64,000 nt of DNA from Paraburkholderia sp. CNPSo 3274 (lineage in GTDB: Bacteria > Pseudomonadota > Gammaproteobacteria > Burkholderiales > Burkholderiaceae): NCBI RefSeq assembly GCF_024206475.1, contig NZ_JAMBPR010000035.1, positions 1 to 64,000 on the forward strand, in the 5' to 3' direction. Both the position numbers and the translations under genes were made by a program. Positions 9,630 to 18,170 of this stretch are shown piece after piece (position 1 is the stretch's first letter; every line of letters begins with the position of its first letter). The notes below the pieces were generated by a model. It was not told the origin of the DNA. It saw nothing but the letters and a program-made list of their open reading frames with translations, and did no database searches.

Positions 9630-9947
9630 GAATCCATTCCTGCCTGGCGTCGCCATGACGACGCCGGATAATCTATCGTGGGACTGGAGGCGCTCGAACG
9701 TCTCGCCTTGCGTAGTCCATGGATATTCAGGAATACGAAAACGACCCTTTTAATCGCGCTGCTCCTTTGGAATTATGCCTGCGTTGGGCGGTACGCGAAT
9801 AAGAGGATTGGCGGATAAATACCTTTTAATCCGGTGATTTAGTGTGGGTGCCTGGTTTCTGACGGGGCGCGAACAGCGATCTACGCCTGTTTGGGGTGGT
9901 TTGCCGAAGAGGGCCAGACGATGCCAAGCCGGCTCGAACTTTTTCCG
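9630..9947. other. Intergenic region without a supported gene
   Basis: About 318 bases between the start of the FtsH-like gene and the end of the TAXI gene, both leftward. The part next to the FtsH-like start is more AT-rich (for example AATCGCGCTGCTCCTTTGGA and ATAAATACCTTTTAATCC) and probably holds that gene's promoter. Open frames here overlap the end of the TAXI gene and show no protein character. No RNA gene or repeat was seen. Confidence 0.5.
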
Positions 9948-11291
9948 CTAACCCGTAGTTCGCTGCGCAACGTGTGCTATCCGGTCCCGCACGACACCGA
10001 TCGCCTGCTTGAGCGCGTAGACGTCCTGAAAATATCGATACGGAATTCGTATCCGGCTCGCATTCGCGTCGATGTTTTCGATTTCTTCGCTCCATTGCGC
10101 AATCTGTGAGCGGGTCGGCTCGCTGTTGCTCCACACTTCGTCTTCCAGTGCCTTGATTTCGCGGTACCAGACCACGAGCCGCTTTTTCATCCGCGCTTCG
10201 AGCAGGCGCGGCAATGCCTGAAGCAAGCCGATCAGGAGCGCCGCGAACGGCACGAGGATCAACAGCCGTCGTTCAATCACACTCGCTAGCCAGAACGGCA
10301 GATAGCGGTACAGGAACGGCTGGCCGGATTTGAAGTAGCGACCGCTTTCGTCGGAGAGCGGGAATTCTTCCGTCTTCAGGTTAGGGAACGTGCCGAGCGG
10401 GGTGAAGTAATCTTCGCCACCGTGAACAGTGTGAGCCGCGTCGAGCAGCAGGTAGACGAGCGCGGGATGCAGCGTATCTTTCGAGACTAGCAGCGCCGTT
10501 GCTGCGAGCAGCGTGACGTCGGTGCGCGGCAGATCATCCGCGACACTTGTCGATGCGCGTGGCAAGACGATTTTTGAAAGCGACGGGAACTTCTGAACCA
10601 GCGCGTCGGCCTGCGCAAAATTCATCAACTTGAGACTGCTGTTCAGCAGCGTCTTCTGCATATCGGCGTCGGGCCTGCCGATGAAGAAAGCCGCGTCGAT
10701 CTGGCCGCTTTCGAGCCCCCGATAAGCTGCAGGTGCATCCATTTGCAGCAGGGTGGAGTTCTGGCTCGTGATGCCACTGTAGCCGAGCAATACCTGCGCA
10801 ACGTTGAGCAGGCCACTGCCGGGCACGCCCATCGAAATTCTCTTGCCACGGAGTTGCGACAGCCGGTCGATCGTCGTGTCGCCGCGATAGAACACCCAGA
10901 TCGGTTCGTACGACACGGCGGCGATCGTCTGCAGACCGTCGGTCTCCTTCGGGCTGATGGTACCCGACTGGATGAAACCGACTTCGTAGGCGCTGTTCGG
11001 GTCTCTCAACCGCTCATAGTTCTCCACCGCGCCGGAAGAACTGCGGATATCGAGTTTGATGCCCGCGCGCTTCAGGATGGGCGCATATCGATCCGCGAAG
11101 CCGCGATAGATGCCGTTGTCCGCGCCGCTGGTCATGACGATGGTGCGCTGGAACGCGGGTGCGGCCACGATCGCCACCACCCAGCCAGACACTGCCAACA
11201 GAATGATTACGCCGATGATCAGGAAGTGCCGCCGCGCCCTGGTCATGGGGCCTTTCTGGCTGCGATGCAGTGCTGGATTGTGTCGGGGCAT
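9948..11291 (-). CDS. TAXI-family TRAP-type solute-binding protein with C-terminal membrane anchor
   Basis: A 447-residue protein of the TAXI (TRAP-associated extracytoplasmic immunogenic) solute-binding family. After an N-terminal membrane segment (HFLIIGVIILLAVSGW) come the family features: IVMTSGADNGIY, SSSGAVENYERLRD, VGFIQSG, ISMGVPGSGLLNVAQVLL and AAFFIGRPDADMQKTLL. Unlike transport-type TAXI proteins it has a second hydrophobic segment near the C-terminus (LLILVPFAALLIGLL) and a ~90-residue cytoplasmic-looking tail. No TRAP membrane subunits are nearby, so it may sense a ligand rather than import it. The start at 11291 follows GGAGG by 11 bases; an ATG at 11246 gives a cleaner signal anchor and is an alternative. 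Confidence 0.8.
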   Translation of the reverse strand: MPRHNPALHRSQKGPMTRARRHFLIIGVIILLAVSGWVVAIVAAPAFQRTIVMTSGADNGIYRGFADRYAPILKRAGIKLDIRSSSGAVENYERLRDPNSAYEVGFIQSGTISPKETDGLQTIAAVSYEPIWVFYRGDTTIDRLSQLRGKRISMGVPGSGLLNVAQVLLGYSGITSQNSTLLQMDAPAAYRGLESGQIDAAFFIGRPDADMQKTLLNSSLKLMNFAQADALVQKFPSLSKIVLPRASTSVADDLPRTDVTLLAATALLVSKDTLHPALVYLLLDAAHTVHGGEDYFTPLGTFPNLKTEEFPLSDESGRYFKSGQPFLYRYLPFWLASVIERRLLILVPFAALLIGLLQALPRLLEARMKKRLVVWYREIKALEDEVWSNSEPTRSQIAQWSEEIENIDANASRIRIPYRYFQDVYALKQAIGVVRDRIAHVAQRTTG

Positions 11292-11951
11292 CGTTATCCA
11301 CGCCTCCAGTATTCACCGCAGCAAGGATCGCGGTGCCATGATCCGCTGTGATCGAACATCGAAACGCATCGTAACGGACTCGTCAAGCATCAGGCAAGTG
11401 TGTCGAGTACCCGGTTGAGTCGCCGCCAAGGCTGCCGATTGGAAGGCCGCCACGCGTACAGGTGATGCGTCCGCGAAACTTCCTCCAGATTAAGATATAT
11501 GAAAAAACATATGGAGGATATGAATTTGTCATTTTACTCGGCATATCTCCATGGCGTTTAATTGGCTCCGTCACATCGACCCATAGAGCCAGCGTGCTGC
11601 GCCAAAGGCTGAAAAAGACAGGAGACAACGATGTCAGCAACAACGCTGCGCAAGCGGCAGGTGGCGCTTGCGGACACACCGCGCGTCGGCATTCGCCACG
11701 GCGAACACTGCCCAGCGCGTTAAACCGGCGCGCGTCCCAAGACCTTTCAACGCTGCGCGTAACGCACAGCCTGGCAAGGCCCCCGATTCCCCGAAAAGCC
11801 CCGACGCAGCGCGCCTGCAACGCGCACCGCGCGGGATGGGACAGGCGCGCCAATGGGCGCCGCCTGGCCCTGACGTACCACCACAACCAGCTCGCAACGT
11901 AGTGCCTGAAGCGGTACGCATGGTGCGCAACCGCAATCTGAGGAGACAACC
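11292..11951. other. 660-base region upstream of the MFS gene, with AT-rich segment
   Basis: This long gap contains an AT-rich island around 11485-11560, unusual for its surroundings, with ATATG-A6-CATAT (inverted repeat) and TGGAGGATATG. A short frame at 11511-11561 could encode 16 residues but has no good ribosome site. A better small frame at 11631-11723 is listed separately. Nothing else looks coding: the longer open frames are Arg/Ser/Ala-rich in the manner of GC-rich noise. The promoter of the downstream MFS gene should lie here. Confidence 0.45.
11631..11723 (+). CDS. Possible 30-residue small ORF or 5' remnant of a lost gene
   Basis: The ATG at 11631 is preceded by CAGGAGACAACG, the same strong ribosome-site style used by many genes of this window, including the MFS gene 320 bases downstream (GAGGAGACAACC). 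The frame encodes 30 residues beginning MSATTLRKRQVALADTP and ends in TAA. I recognise no family. A functional leader peptide or small protein is possible; so is the decayed 5' end of a gene whose remainder has been deleted. Confidence 0.35.
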   Translation: MSATTLRKRQVALADTPRVGIRHGEHCPAR

Positions 11952-13310
11952 ATGGCAATCTCACGCACCGTCGATGTGACGGCCTTCATCGATCGGCATC
12001 GCGTCTCGCGGTTTCAGACACTGGTCGTGACGCTCTGCTTCCTGATCGTTGCCATTGATGGCTTCGATACCGCCGCGATCGGCTTCATCGCGCCCGTGCT
12101 GCACTTGCAGTGGCAACTGCAGCCCGCGCAGCTCGCGCCATTGTTCGGCGCGGGGCTGGCAGGGCTGATGGTCGGTGCGCTCGTTTTCGGCCCATTTGGC
12201 GATCGGGTGGGACGCAAGCGGTTATTGCTCGTTTGCGTGTGCGCATTCGGGGTGGCGAGTGCGATGTCGGCGTTCGCGCCGTCGATCGGCGTGCTGATCG
12301 CGCTGCGCTTTCTGACCGGTCTCGGCCTTGGCGGCGCCATGCCGAACGCAATCACGCTCACTTCGGAGTACTGTCCGTCGACACGCCGCTCGTTTCTCGT
12401 CACGACGATGTTCTGCGGCTTTACGATCGGCTCCGCACTCGGCGGGTTCGCAGCCGCCGCGCTCATCGAGCATTACGGCTGGCGCTCGGTGCTGTTCGTG
12501 GGCGGCGTTGTACCGATCGCACTCGTGCCGCTCCTCGCGTGGCGGCTGCCGGAATCGGTGCGCTATCTCGCAAGCCGCGGCGAACATCGCGAGCGCATCG
12601 AACGCACGCTCGCGCGCATCGCTCCCGATGACGAACTCGCAGGCGCGACGTTCACGACGTCCGGCGCGAAAACGGGCGGTTCGCCGGTGAGTCAATTGTT
12701 CCGTCCCGAGCTGCTGCGCGGCACGCTGCTGATGTGGCTGGCCTTCTTCATGAGCCTGCTCGTGATCTACCTGCTGTCGAGCTGGCTGCCAACGCTGCTG
12801 CGCACGACCGGCGCCTCGCTGCGCACGGCTGCGCTTGTCACGGCGATGTTCCAGGTTGGCGGCACGGTCGGCGCGATCGTGCTCGGCTGGCTCATGGACC
12901 GGCTCAACCCCTGTTATGTGCTCGGTGCGAGCTATGCGGCGGCTGGCGTGTTCACGGCCGCCATCGGCTCACTCGCTGCAACGCCCTGGCTCGCGGCGCT
13001 TGCTGTATTCCTCGCCGGTTTTTGCGTTTCAGGCTCGCAGGTCGGCGCCAATGCGCTCACAGCGGCGTTCTATCCGACCGATTGCCGCGCAACCGGCGTG
13101 AGTTGGGCCAACGGCGTTGGCCGGCTTGGCTCGGTGGTCGGCTCGGTCGCGGGCGGCGCGATGCTCTCGATGGGGCTGACGTTGCCTTCGGTCTTCGTGA
13201 TCGTCGGCGTGCCTGCGGTCGTTGCGGGCATTGCGATGACGGCACTCGGCCGCTGGCGAACGCAGGCGCTCCTGGCGCCGCAAGACGAATTGCTGCTGAG
13301 TGGGGAATGA
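11952..13310 (+). CDS. MFS transporter, aromatic acid:H+ symporter (AAHS) type
   Basis: A 452-residue, 12-helix major facilitator. The N-terminal DGFDTAAIGFIAPVL in helix 1, the loop 2-3 motif GPFGDRVGRKRLL, GLGLGGAMPNAITLTSEYCPSTRR after helix 4 and the second-half GWLMDRLNP motif fit the AAHS family, which imports benzoate, hydroxybenzoates and similar aromatic acids with protons (BenK, PcaK, MhpT relatives). The ATG at 11952 follows GAGGAGACAACC. A porin gene lies 81 bases downstream in the same direction, giving an outer-membrane/inner-membrane uptake pair. No aromatic-degradation enzyme is adjacent, so the substrate is unknown. Confidence 0.9.
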   Translation: MAISRTVDVTAFIDRHRVSRFQTLVVTLCFLIVAIDGFDTAAIGFIAPVLHLQWQLQPAQLAPLFGAGLAGLMVGALVFGPFGDRVGRKRLLLVCVCAFGVASAMSAFAPSIGVLIALRFLTGLGLGGAMPNAITLTSEYCPSTRRSFLVTTMFCGFTIGSALGGFAAAALIEHYGWRSVLFVGGVVPIALVPLLAWRLPESVRYLASRGEHRERIERTLARIAPDDELAGATFTTSGAKTGGSPVSQLFRPELLRGTLLMWLAFFMSLLVIYLLSSWLPTLLRTTGASLRTAALVTAMFQVGGTVGAIVLGWLMDRLNPCYVLGASYAAAGVFTAAIGSLAATPWLAALAVFLAGFCVSGSQVGANALTAAFYPTDCRATGVSWANGVGRLGSVVGSVAGGAMLSMGLTLPSVFVIVGVPAVVAGIAMTALGRWRTQALLAPQDELLLSGE

Positions 13311-13391
13311 ACGGGGCGAACGCGCCGCATGAAGTGACATAAATAAAACGACGAACGCACGAGCGACGTCGATATGACTGGAGATCCTTTA

Positions 13392-14540
13392 ATGAAAAAG
13401 TTCATCGCCGCGACCTGCGCGGCGTCATTCGGCATGGCGGCAAGCAGCGTGGCCCAAGCCCAGGGCAGTGTGACGCTCTACGGCATCCTCGATACCGGCA
13501 TCGAATATGTGACGCATGCAAATCGCGAGGGCGACAGCCTCGTACGCATGCCCGGCATCACGGGCGAGATGCCATCGCGCTGGGGCCTGCGCGGCGCCGA
13601 ACCGCTCGGCGGCGGTTTGTCCACGTTATTCGCGCTCGAAAGCGGCTTTAACGTGCGCGGCGGCGACAGCGGGCAGGGCGGGCGTCTCTTCGGGCGCCAG
13701 GCGTGGGTCGGCCTGGAAGGACCATTCGGAGTCTTGAGCTTTGGCCGTCAATACACGATGACGTTTTGGGCGCTGCAGGATTCGGATCTGCTCGGGCCGG
13801 ACATCTACGGCGGCACCGGTACATTCGACAACTACGTGCCCAACGCTCGCAGCGACAATACCGTCGCCTGGAAGGGCAAATGGCACGGCGTAACGGCGGG
13901 TGCGACCTGGTCGTTTGGCCGCGACGCCGCAGGCACCGGCAACTCGCCCGGACAGGGCACCTGTGCAGGGCAAATACCGGGCGACTCGCGGGCATGCCGT
14001 CAATGGTCGGCGATGCTGCGCTACGACGCACCCCCGGGCTTCGGCGTCGCGGCCGCGTACGATCAGCAACGCGGCGGCCCCGGCGCAGCCGCGAACTTCT
14101 TCGACGGCGTGACACCACTACCGCTTACGGACTCGGGCGATACCGACTCGCGCATCCAACTGAACGGGTATGCCCAGCTCGGGCCGGTGAAGGTGGGCGG
14201 TGGCTGGCTGGGGCGTCGAGTCGACACGGTCTCGAGCGCGGTGCCGAACGTGCAATCGAATCTCTACTATATGACTGCATCGTGGTACGCGACGCCGGCA
14301 TGGCTGCTCGATGGTGGCGTCTATCGCATGATCAACGGCGACCAGAACGCGCGCGGCACACTCGTTACGCTGCGCAGCACCTACCTGTTTTCAAAGCGCT
14401 CGGCGGTCTATTTGCAGGGCGGCTACCTCGCCAACAGCGCACATGCGGCTTACACAATAAGCCAGGGCGGCGCGGGCGCGTCACCGGGGGCGGGCATGTC
14501 GCAGCTCGGTGTGATGGCCGGCATCCGGCAGATGTTCTGA
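13392..14540 (+). CDS. Gram-negative porin (Burkholderia OmpC-like, Porin_4 family)
   Basis: A 382-residue outer-membrane porin. The start at 13392 gives a clean signal peptide (MKKFIAATCAASFGMAASSVAQA, cut before QGSVTLYG). The mature protein opens with the betaproteobacterial porin signature SVTLYGILDTGIEY, contains SRWGLRG, ALESGFNVRGG, LFGRQAWVGLEGPFGVLSFGRQYT, and ends in phenylalanine (GIRQMF), as trimeric beta-barrel porins do. It probably forms a general or acid-selective pore working with the MFS transporter upstream. An in-frame upstream start at 13374 would add six residues before the signal peptide and is unlikely. Confidence 0.95.
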   Translation: MKKFIAATCAASFGMAASSVAQAQGSVTLYGILDTGIEYVTHANREGDSLVRMPGITGEMPSRWGLRGAEPLGGGLSTLFALESGFNVRGGDSGQGGRLFGRQAWVGLEGPFGVLSFGRQYTMTFWALQDSDLLGPDIYGGTGTFDNYVPNARSDNTVAWKGKWHGVTAGATWSFGRDAAGTGNSPGQGTCAGQIPGDSRACRQWSAMLRYDAPPGFGVAAAYDQQRGGPGAAANFFDGVTPLPLTDSGDTDSRIQLNGYAQLGPVKVGGGWLGRRVDTVSSAVPNVQSNLYYMTASWYATPAWLLDGGVYRMINGDQNARGTLVTLRSTYLFSKRSAVYLQGGYLANSAHAAYTISQGGAGASPGAGMSQLGVMAGIRQMF

Positions 14541-14578
14541 CGCCTGGATGACGTCACGAAAGCGAGTGGAGACGAACA

Positions 14579-15022
14579 GGCACGGCACGCGGGCATCGAA
14601 AGCACGAGCATCGCGCCGACGACCAGCATCGCGGCCATCAGCCATATCGAAGTGTCACTGCTGCCGCTCCATTGCTTGACGAACCCAACGATATACGGTC
14701 CGAGAAAACCGGCGAGATTGGCGAGACAGTGGATCAGCGCGATTCCAGGACCCCAACTGACCATGATCCGCGCAAGCCAGCGGCGAGCGCCGACCCGATG
14801 CAGAAATAGATTGCTCTGCACTTCGAACAAAAAATAGCCGGGAAAAAAGATACCGGCGCCAAATCCGTACATCGCGTCGGAGAGCCCAGGCGCGTGTGCT
14901 ATGTGCAGCTTCGCAAAGCCGACATTGACACGATCGATCGACGCCGCGAGATAGCCGAGCAGCAGAACCGGCAGGATGCGCACCGCGATTGAGGCGATCG
15001 CTAACGGGGAAGCGAGGCGCAC
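14579..15022 (-). pseudogene. Internally deleted MFS transporter (anion:cation symporter family), in-frame remnant
   Basis: The first ~90 residues match the start of an ACS-family MFS permease (LGYLAASIDRVNVGFAKL, FGAGIFFPGYFLFEV, then LHRVGARRWLARIMVSWG). The reading frame then jumps directly to the last ~55 residues of the same kind of protein (GIALIHCLANLAGFLGPYIVG, TSIWLMAAMLVVGAMLVLS). Roughly 270 residues covering the middle helices are missing, with the scar near 14750. The frame continues past the homologous end into sequence overlapping the porin's 3' end (stop at 14450). The start is GTG at 15022. The product cannot be a working transporter. Phthalate, tartrate and galactarate carriers belong to this family. 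Confidence 0.8.
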
Positions 15023-15192
15023 GCGATGTTCAACGCACTCCGCTCGGCGAAGATGCGCCGGATGGTCGCGAGCGTTCGGGCAGCGTCCCGGCGCGGGACT
15101 GAAACGGGACGCCGACGAATTTTTGGCAGGTAGGTTTTTTTGTGGATTGCTATATACTTTTCGGACTTTTCTTGTCTCGGGGCGACGCCGCA

Positions 15193-15954
15193 GTGAAAAA
15201 ATTCATTCTCACCCTTGCCGCCTCGGTGGCCGCCTGCGCTATGTGGTCTGCCGTCGCGCACGCGGAAGACCGCGAACTGGTCGTGGCATCGAGCGCCACG
15301 TATACACCGTTCGCGTTTGAAAACAAGGACAAGCAGATCGTAGGCTTTGACATCGACATCATCGACGCGATCGCCAGGCAGCAGCATATGAAACTGCGTA
15401 TCGTGAACACGCCGTTCACCAGCATCTTCGCGTCGCTCAACAACGGAGACGTGGACCTGGTCATCTCAGGCGTCACGATCAACGATAAGCGTAAGCAGAG
15501 TTTTGACTTCTCGGCGCCATATTTCGATGCGCGCCAGTTGATCGCCGTGCCGAAGAACAGTCCGGTGAAATCGCTGAAGGACCTGGATGGCAAGAAGGTC
15601 TCCGTGGTGAGCGGTTCCACGGCTGACGATGTCATGAGCCGTGAGGTGGGCAAGACCAACCCGAATATCCGCCGATTCGAGAGCACGCCGCTCATCATTT
15701 CCGAACTGGTTTCAGGTGGTGTGGACGCGGCGATTGGCGACAACGGTGTCATTGCGTACCGGGTATCTCAGAACCCTGGCCTCAAGACCGTGGAAGACGC
15801 AAATTTCCCCAAGGAATATTACGGAATCGTCGTGCGAAAAGGCGACAAGGCCCTGCTGGACAAGATCAACGCCGGGTTGGCTGCGATCCGCGCAGATGGC
15901 AGCTACAACGTGATCTACAAGAAGTGGTTCAACCAGGACTTCAAGCCGCAGTAA
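15193..15954 (+). CDS. Polar amino-acid ABC transporter, periplasmic binding protein
   Basis: A 253-residue family-3 solute-binding protein. The GTG at 15193 gives a standard signal peptide (MKKFILTLAASVAACAMWSAVAHA, cut before EDREL). Mature features are YTPFAFENKDKQIVGFDIDIIDAIA, the GDVDLVISGVTI segment, FDFSAPYFDARQLIAV and VVSGSTADDVM. These bind the amino and carboxyl groups of an amino acid in the Lys/Arg/Orn, His or Gln class. It is followed 63 bases later by a matching permease but no ATPase. Proximity to the guanidino-compound enzymes suggests a basic amino acid or guanidino acid as ligand (inference). Confidence 0.9.
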   Translation: MKKFILTLAASVAACAMWSAVAHAEDRELVVASSATYTPFAFENKDKQIVGFDIDIIDAIARQQHMKLRIVNTPFTSIFASLNNGDVDLVISGVTINDKRKQSFDFSAPYFDARQLIAVPKNSPVKSLKDLDGKKVSVVSGSTADDVMSREVGKTNPNIRRFESTPLIISELVSGGVDAAIGDNGVIAYRVSQNPGLKTVEDANFPKEYYGIVVRKGDKALLDKINAGLAAIRADGSYNVIYKKWFNQDFKPQ

Positions 15955-16017
15955 TGGTGTGATGCACTGGCGCGCACCGGGCCCCGCCCGCGCTTCGGCC
16001 TTTTATTGAAAGCGAGC

Positions 16018-16800
16018 ATGGAAGACAGCAATCCGGTCATGTGGTTCGGGTGGTTCCGCCCGGACATCCTGGTGGAGTACAGGCAACTGTTCTGGGAGGG
16101 GGCGCTGGTCACGGTTGGCACGACGGTGGCGTGCGTGCTGATGGGCTGCGCCCTTGGCCTGTTATTGGCGCTGGCGCGGCTTGCCGACGCGAGGCATCAG
16201 CCGTGGCGGACGGTGTGCAAATATGCGCTGCGCTGGCCGTCTACGGCTTATGTGAGTTTCTTTCGTGGCACGCCGTTGTTCGTGCAGATCCTGCTGATGC
16301 ATTTCGCGGTGATGCCGGTGTTCATCCATCCTGTGCATGGGCTTTTAATCAGCGGCGATCTGGCGCGTACCTTGAAGCAGAACCACGGGGCGCTGATCTC
16401 GGGTGTGGCGGCGCTAACGTTGAACTCCAGCGCCTATATCTCCGAGGTATTTCGCGCAGGCATCCAGTCGATTGCGATCGGCCAGAGGCAAGCGGGCCAG
16501 TCGCTGGGCATGACGCATGGACAGATGATGCGTTACGTTGTGATCCCGCAGGCATTCCGGCGCATGCTGCCGCCCCTGGGCAACAACGTGATTTCGCTGC
16601 TCAAGGACACGTCGTTGATCTCGGCTATCGGTCTCGGTGAAATGGCCTATGCTGCGCGCACCGTGGCCGGCGCCTACGGCCGCTACTGGGAGCCTTACCT
16701 GGCGATCGCGGCAGCATACTGGCTGATGACATTGGCGCTGACGATGGGCCTGCGCAGGCTGGAGGATCACCTGGCGCGGACCGATCACGTCGCGCGGTAA
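16018..16800 (+). CDS. Amino-acid ABC transporter permease (HisM/GlnP type)
   Basis: A 260-residue inner-membrane permease with the family pattern of an early GALVTVGTTVACVLMG helix, SFFRGTPLFVQILL, SSAYISEVFRAGIQSI and the coupling-helix EAA-like loop GQRQAGQSLGMTHGQMMRYVVIPQAFRRMLPPLGN. It is longer than average because of an ~35-residue insertion after FRGTPLFVQ (MPVFIHPVHGLLISGD...). The ATG at 16018 is preferred over a TTG at 16006. With the preceding binding protein it forms a two-gene unit lacking an ATP-binding subunit; it may be powered by the ATPase encoded at 27.9-28.6 kb, which is of the same subfamily (inference). Confidence 0.9.
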   Translation: MEDSNPVMWFGWFRPDILVEYRQLFWEGALVTVGTTVACVLMGCALGLLLALARLADARHQPWRTVCKYALRWPSTAYVSFFRGTPLFVQILLMHFAVMPVFIHPVHGLLISGDLARTLKQNHGALISGVAALTLNSSAYISEVFRAGIQSIAIGQRQAGQSLGMTHGQMMRYVVIPQAFRRMLPPLGNNVISLLKDTSLISAIGLGEMAYAARTVAGAYGRYWEPYLAIAAAYWLMTLALTMGLRRLEDHLARTDHVAR

Positions 16801-16897
16801 CGCAAAAGACAAGGGCTGACGGCAGCGTAGGCTGCGTTAGCAGATTGCGGATGCGGTGATGATCGTCGCTCCGCGTTTCGCGAACGCTCGACCTGAT

Positions 16898-17851
16898 TCA
16901 CGCGCGGCGGTTTACACGCGGGAGCACGCAGAGCGCTTCGTATGCGAGATTGGCGCCAAGCAGCGCGGTGGTGCCGAACGGATCGTACGGCGGCGCGACT
17001 TCGACCACATCTGCACCCACCAGGTCGAGCCCCCATGCGCCACGAATGATTTCGAGGGCTTGCGGGACCGTCAATCCCGCGATCTCCGGCGTGCCCGTGC
17101 CGGGCGCGTAAGCCGGGTCGATTCCGTCGATATCGAAACTCAAATAGACCGGCCCTCCACCAACGCGCTCGCGCACCTCTGCCATCAGCGGTTCGAGCGA
17201 GCGGTTCCAGCATTCCTCGGCTTGCACCACGCGAAAGCCCTGTTCGCGACACCAGTCGAAGTCTTCGGCGGCGTAGCCGGTCCCGCGCAGACCGATCTGA
17301 ACCACACGCTGGCAGTCGAGCAGCCCTTCCTCGACCGCGCGGCGAAACGGTGTGCCGTGCGCAATCTTCTCACCCATCATCGTGTCGTTGACATCCGCAT
17401 GCGCGTCAACGTGAATCAGGCCAACCTTGCCGTGCTTGCGATGAATGGCACGCAGGATCGGCAGCGTGATCGTATGGTCGCCGCCGAGCGTGATCGGCGT
17501 TGCGCCGTGGCTCAGGATTGCGTCGTAGGCGGTCTCGATCCGTGCGATCGAATCGGGGAGGTTGTACGGATTGATCGCGACATCGCCGATATCCGCGACA
17601 CGCAGCGAATCGAACGGCGCGGCGCGTGTCGCCATGTTGTACGGGCGCAGTAACACCGATTCGGTGCGAATCTGGCGCGGCCCGAAACGCGCGCCGGTGC
17701 GATTCGATGTGCCTAGATCGAACGGCACGCCGACGAAGCATGCATCGAGCCCTTCGGCATTCTGCACGTTGGGCAGTCGCATCATCGTCGCGATCCCTCC
17801 GCAGCGCGGCATCGCGTTGCCGCCCAGGGGCTGGAAGTATTCCATGTTCAT
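16898..17851 (-). CDS. gbuA: Ureohydrolase: 4-guanidinobutyrase / agmatinase family
   Basis: A 317-residue arginase-superfamily enzyme with the three manganese-binding motifs: GGDHTITLP, DAHADVND and SFDIDGIDPA. It hydrolyses a guanidino group to an amine and urea. Motifs such as FVGVPFDLGTSNRTGARFGPRQIR and the DVVEVAPPYDPFG end fit the agmatinase/guanidinobutyrase/guanidinopropionase branch. Specificity is inferred from context: it is divergent from aruI and an aldehyde dehydrogenase that would make 4-guanidinobutyrate, so cleavage to 4-aminobutyrate plus urea is the most economical role. The ATG at 17851 has GGAG seven bases upstream; another ATG is at 17869. Confidence 0.82.
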   Translation of the reverse strand: MNMEYFQPLGGNAMPRCGGIATMMRLPNVQNAEGLDACFVGVPFDLGTSNRTGARFGPRQIRTESVLLRPYNMATRAAPFDSLRVADIGDVAINPYNLPDSIARIETAYDAILSHGATPITLGGDHTITLPILRAIHRKHGKVGLIHVDAHADVNDTMMGEKIAHGTPFRRAVEEGLLDCQRVVQIGLRGTGYAAEDFDWCREQGFRVVQAEECWNRSLEPLMAEVRERVGGGPVYLSFDIDGIDPAYAPGTGTPEIAGLTVPQALEIIRGAWGLDLVGADVVEVAPPYDPFGTTALLGANLAYEALCVLPRVNRRA

Positions 17852-18170
17852 GATTCGCTCCAGTTGCATTTGGTTAGACGCTTAAAAGCATTCACTGAAT
17901 GCATTTTCTGCGCGAGGGCGGGACACGAACAATCGAAATAATTTCATGCGATGCATGTCTCCCAGTCATGGATCGGCGTAAACCCTTGCACTCAAGACAC
18001 GGGTTTTCCTCAGGTCATGCAAGAACCTCATGCACCTCATGAAAACATATCGATTGTCCGCGCCGCGCGGCGCCGCTGAGAATGGTTTGGACAACGACGC
18101 AGATGCAGGTTCATAGGCCAACTGAGCCGGCAACTGCATCTGGCGGTACCAACCAGGAACGCGACCATCC
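17852..18170. promoter_or_regulatory. Divergent control region between gbuA-like and aruI genes
   Basis: This 319-base gap carries a perfect inverted repeat, GCATTCA-C-TGAATGC, at 17888-17902, only ~37 bases before the ureohydrolase start and well placed as an operator. An AACCC/GGGTT pair (about 17981-18005) and three spaced CATG-containing repeats (GGTCATG, CCTCATG, CCTCATG) around 18014-18045 lie nearer the middle. No gene is visible. A shared regulator, perhaps the LysR protein at 28.6 kb, could act here; that link is inference. Confidence 0.5.
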
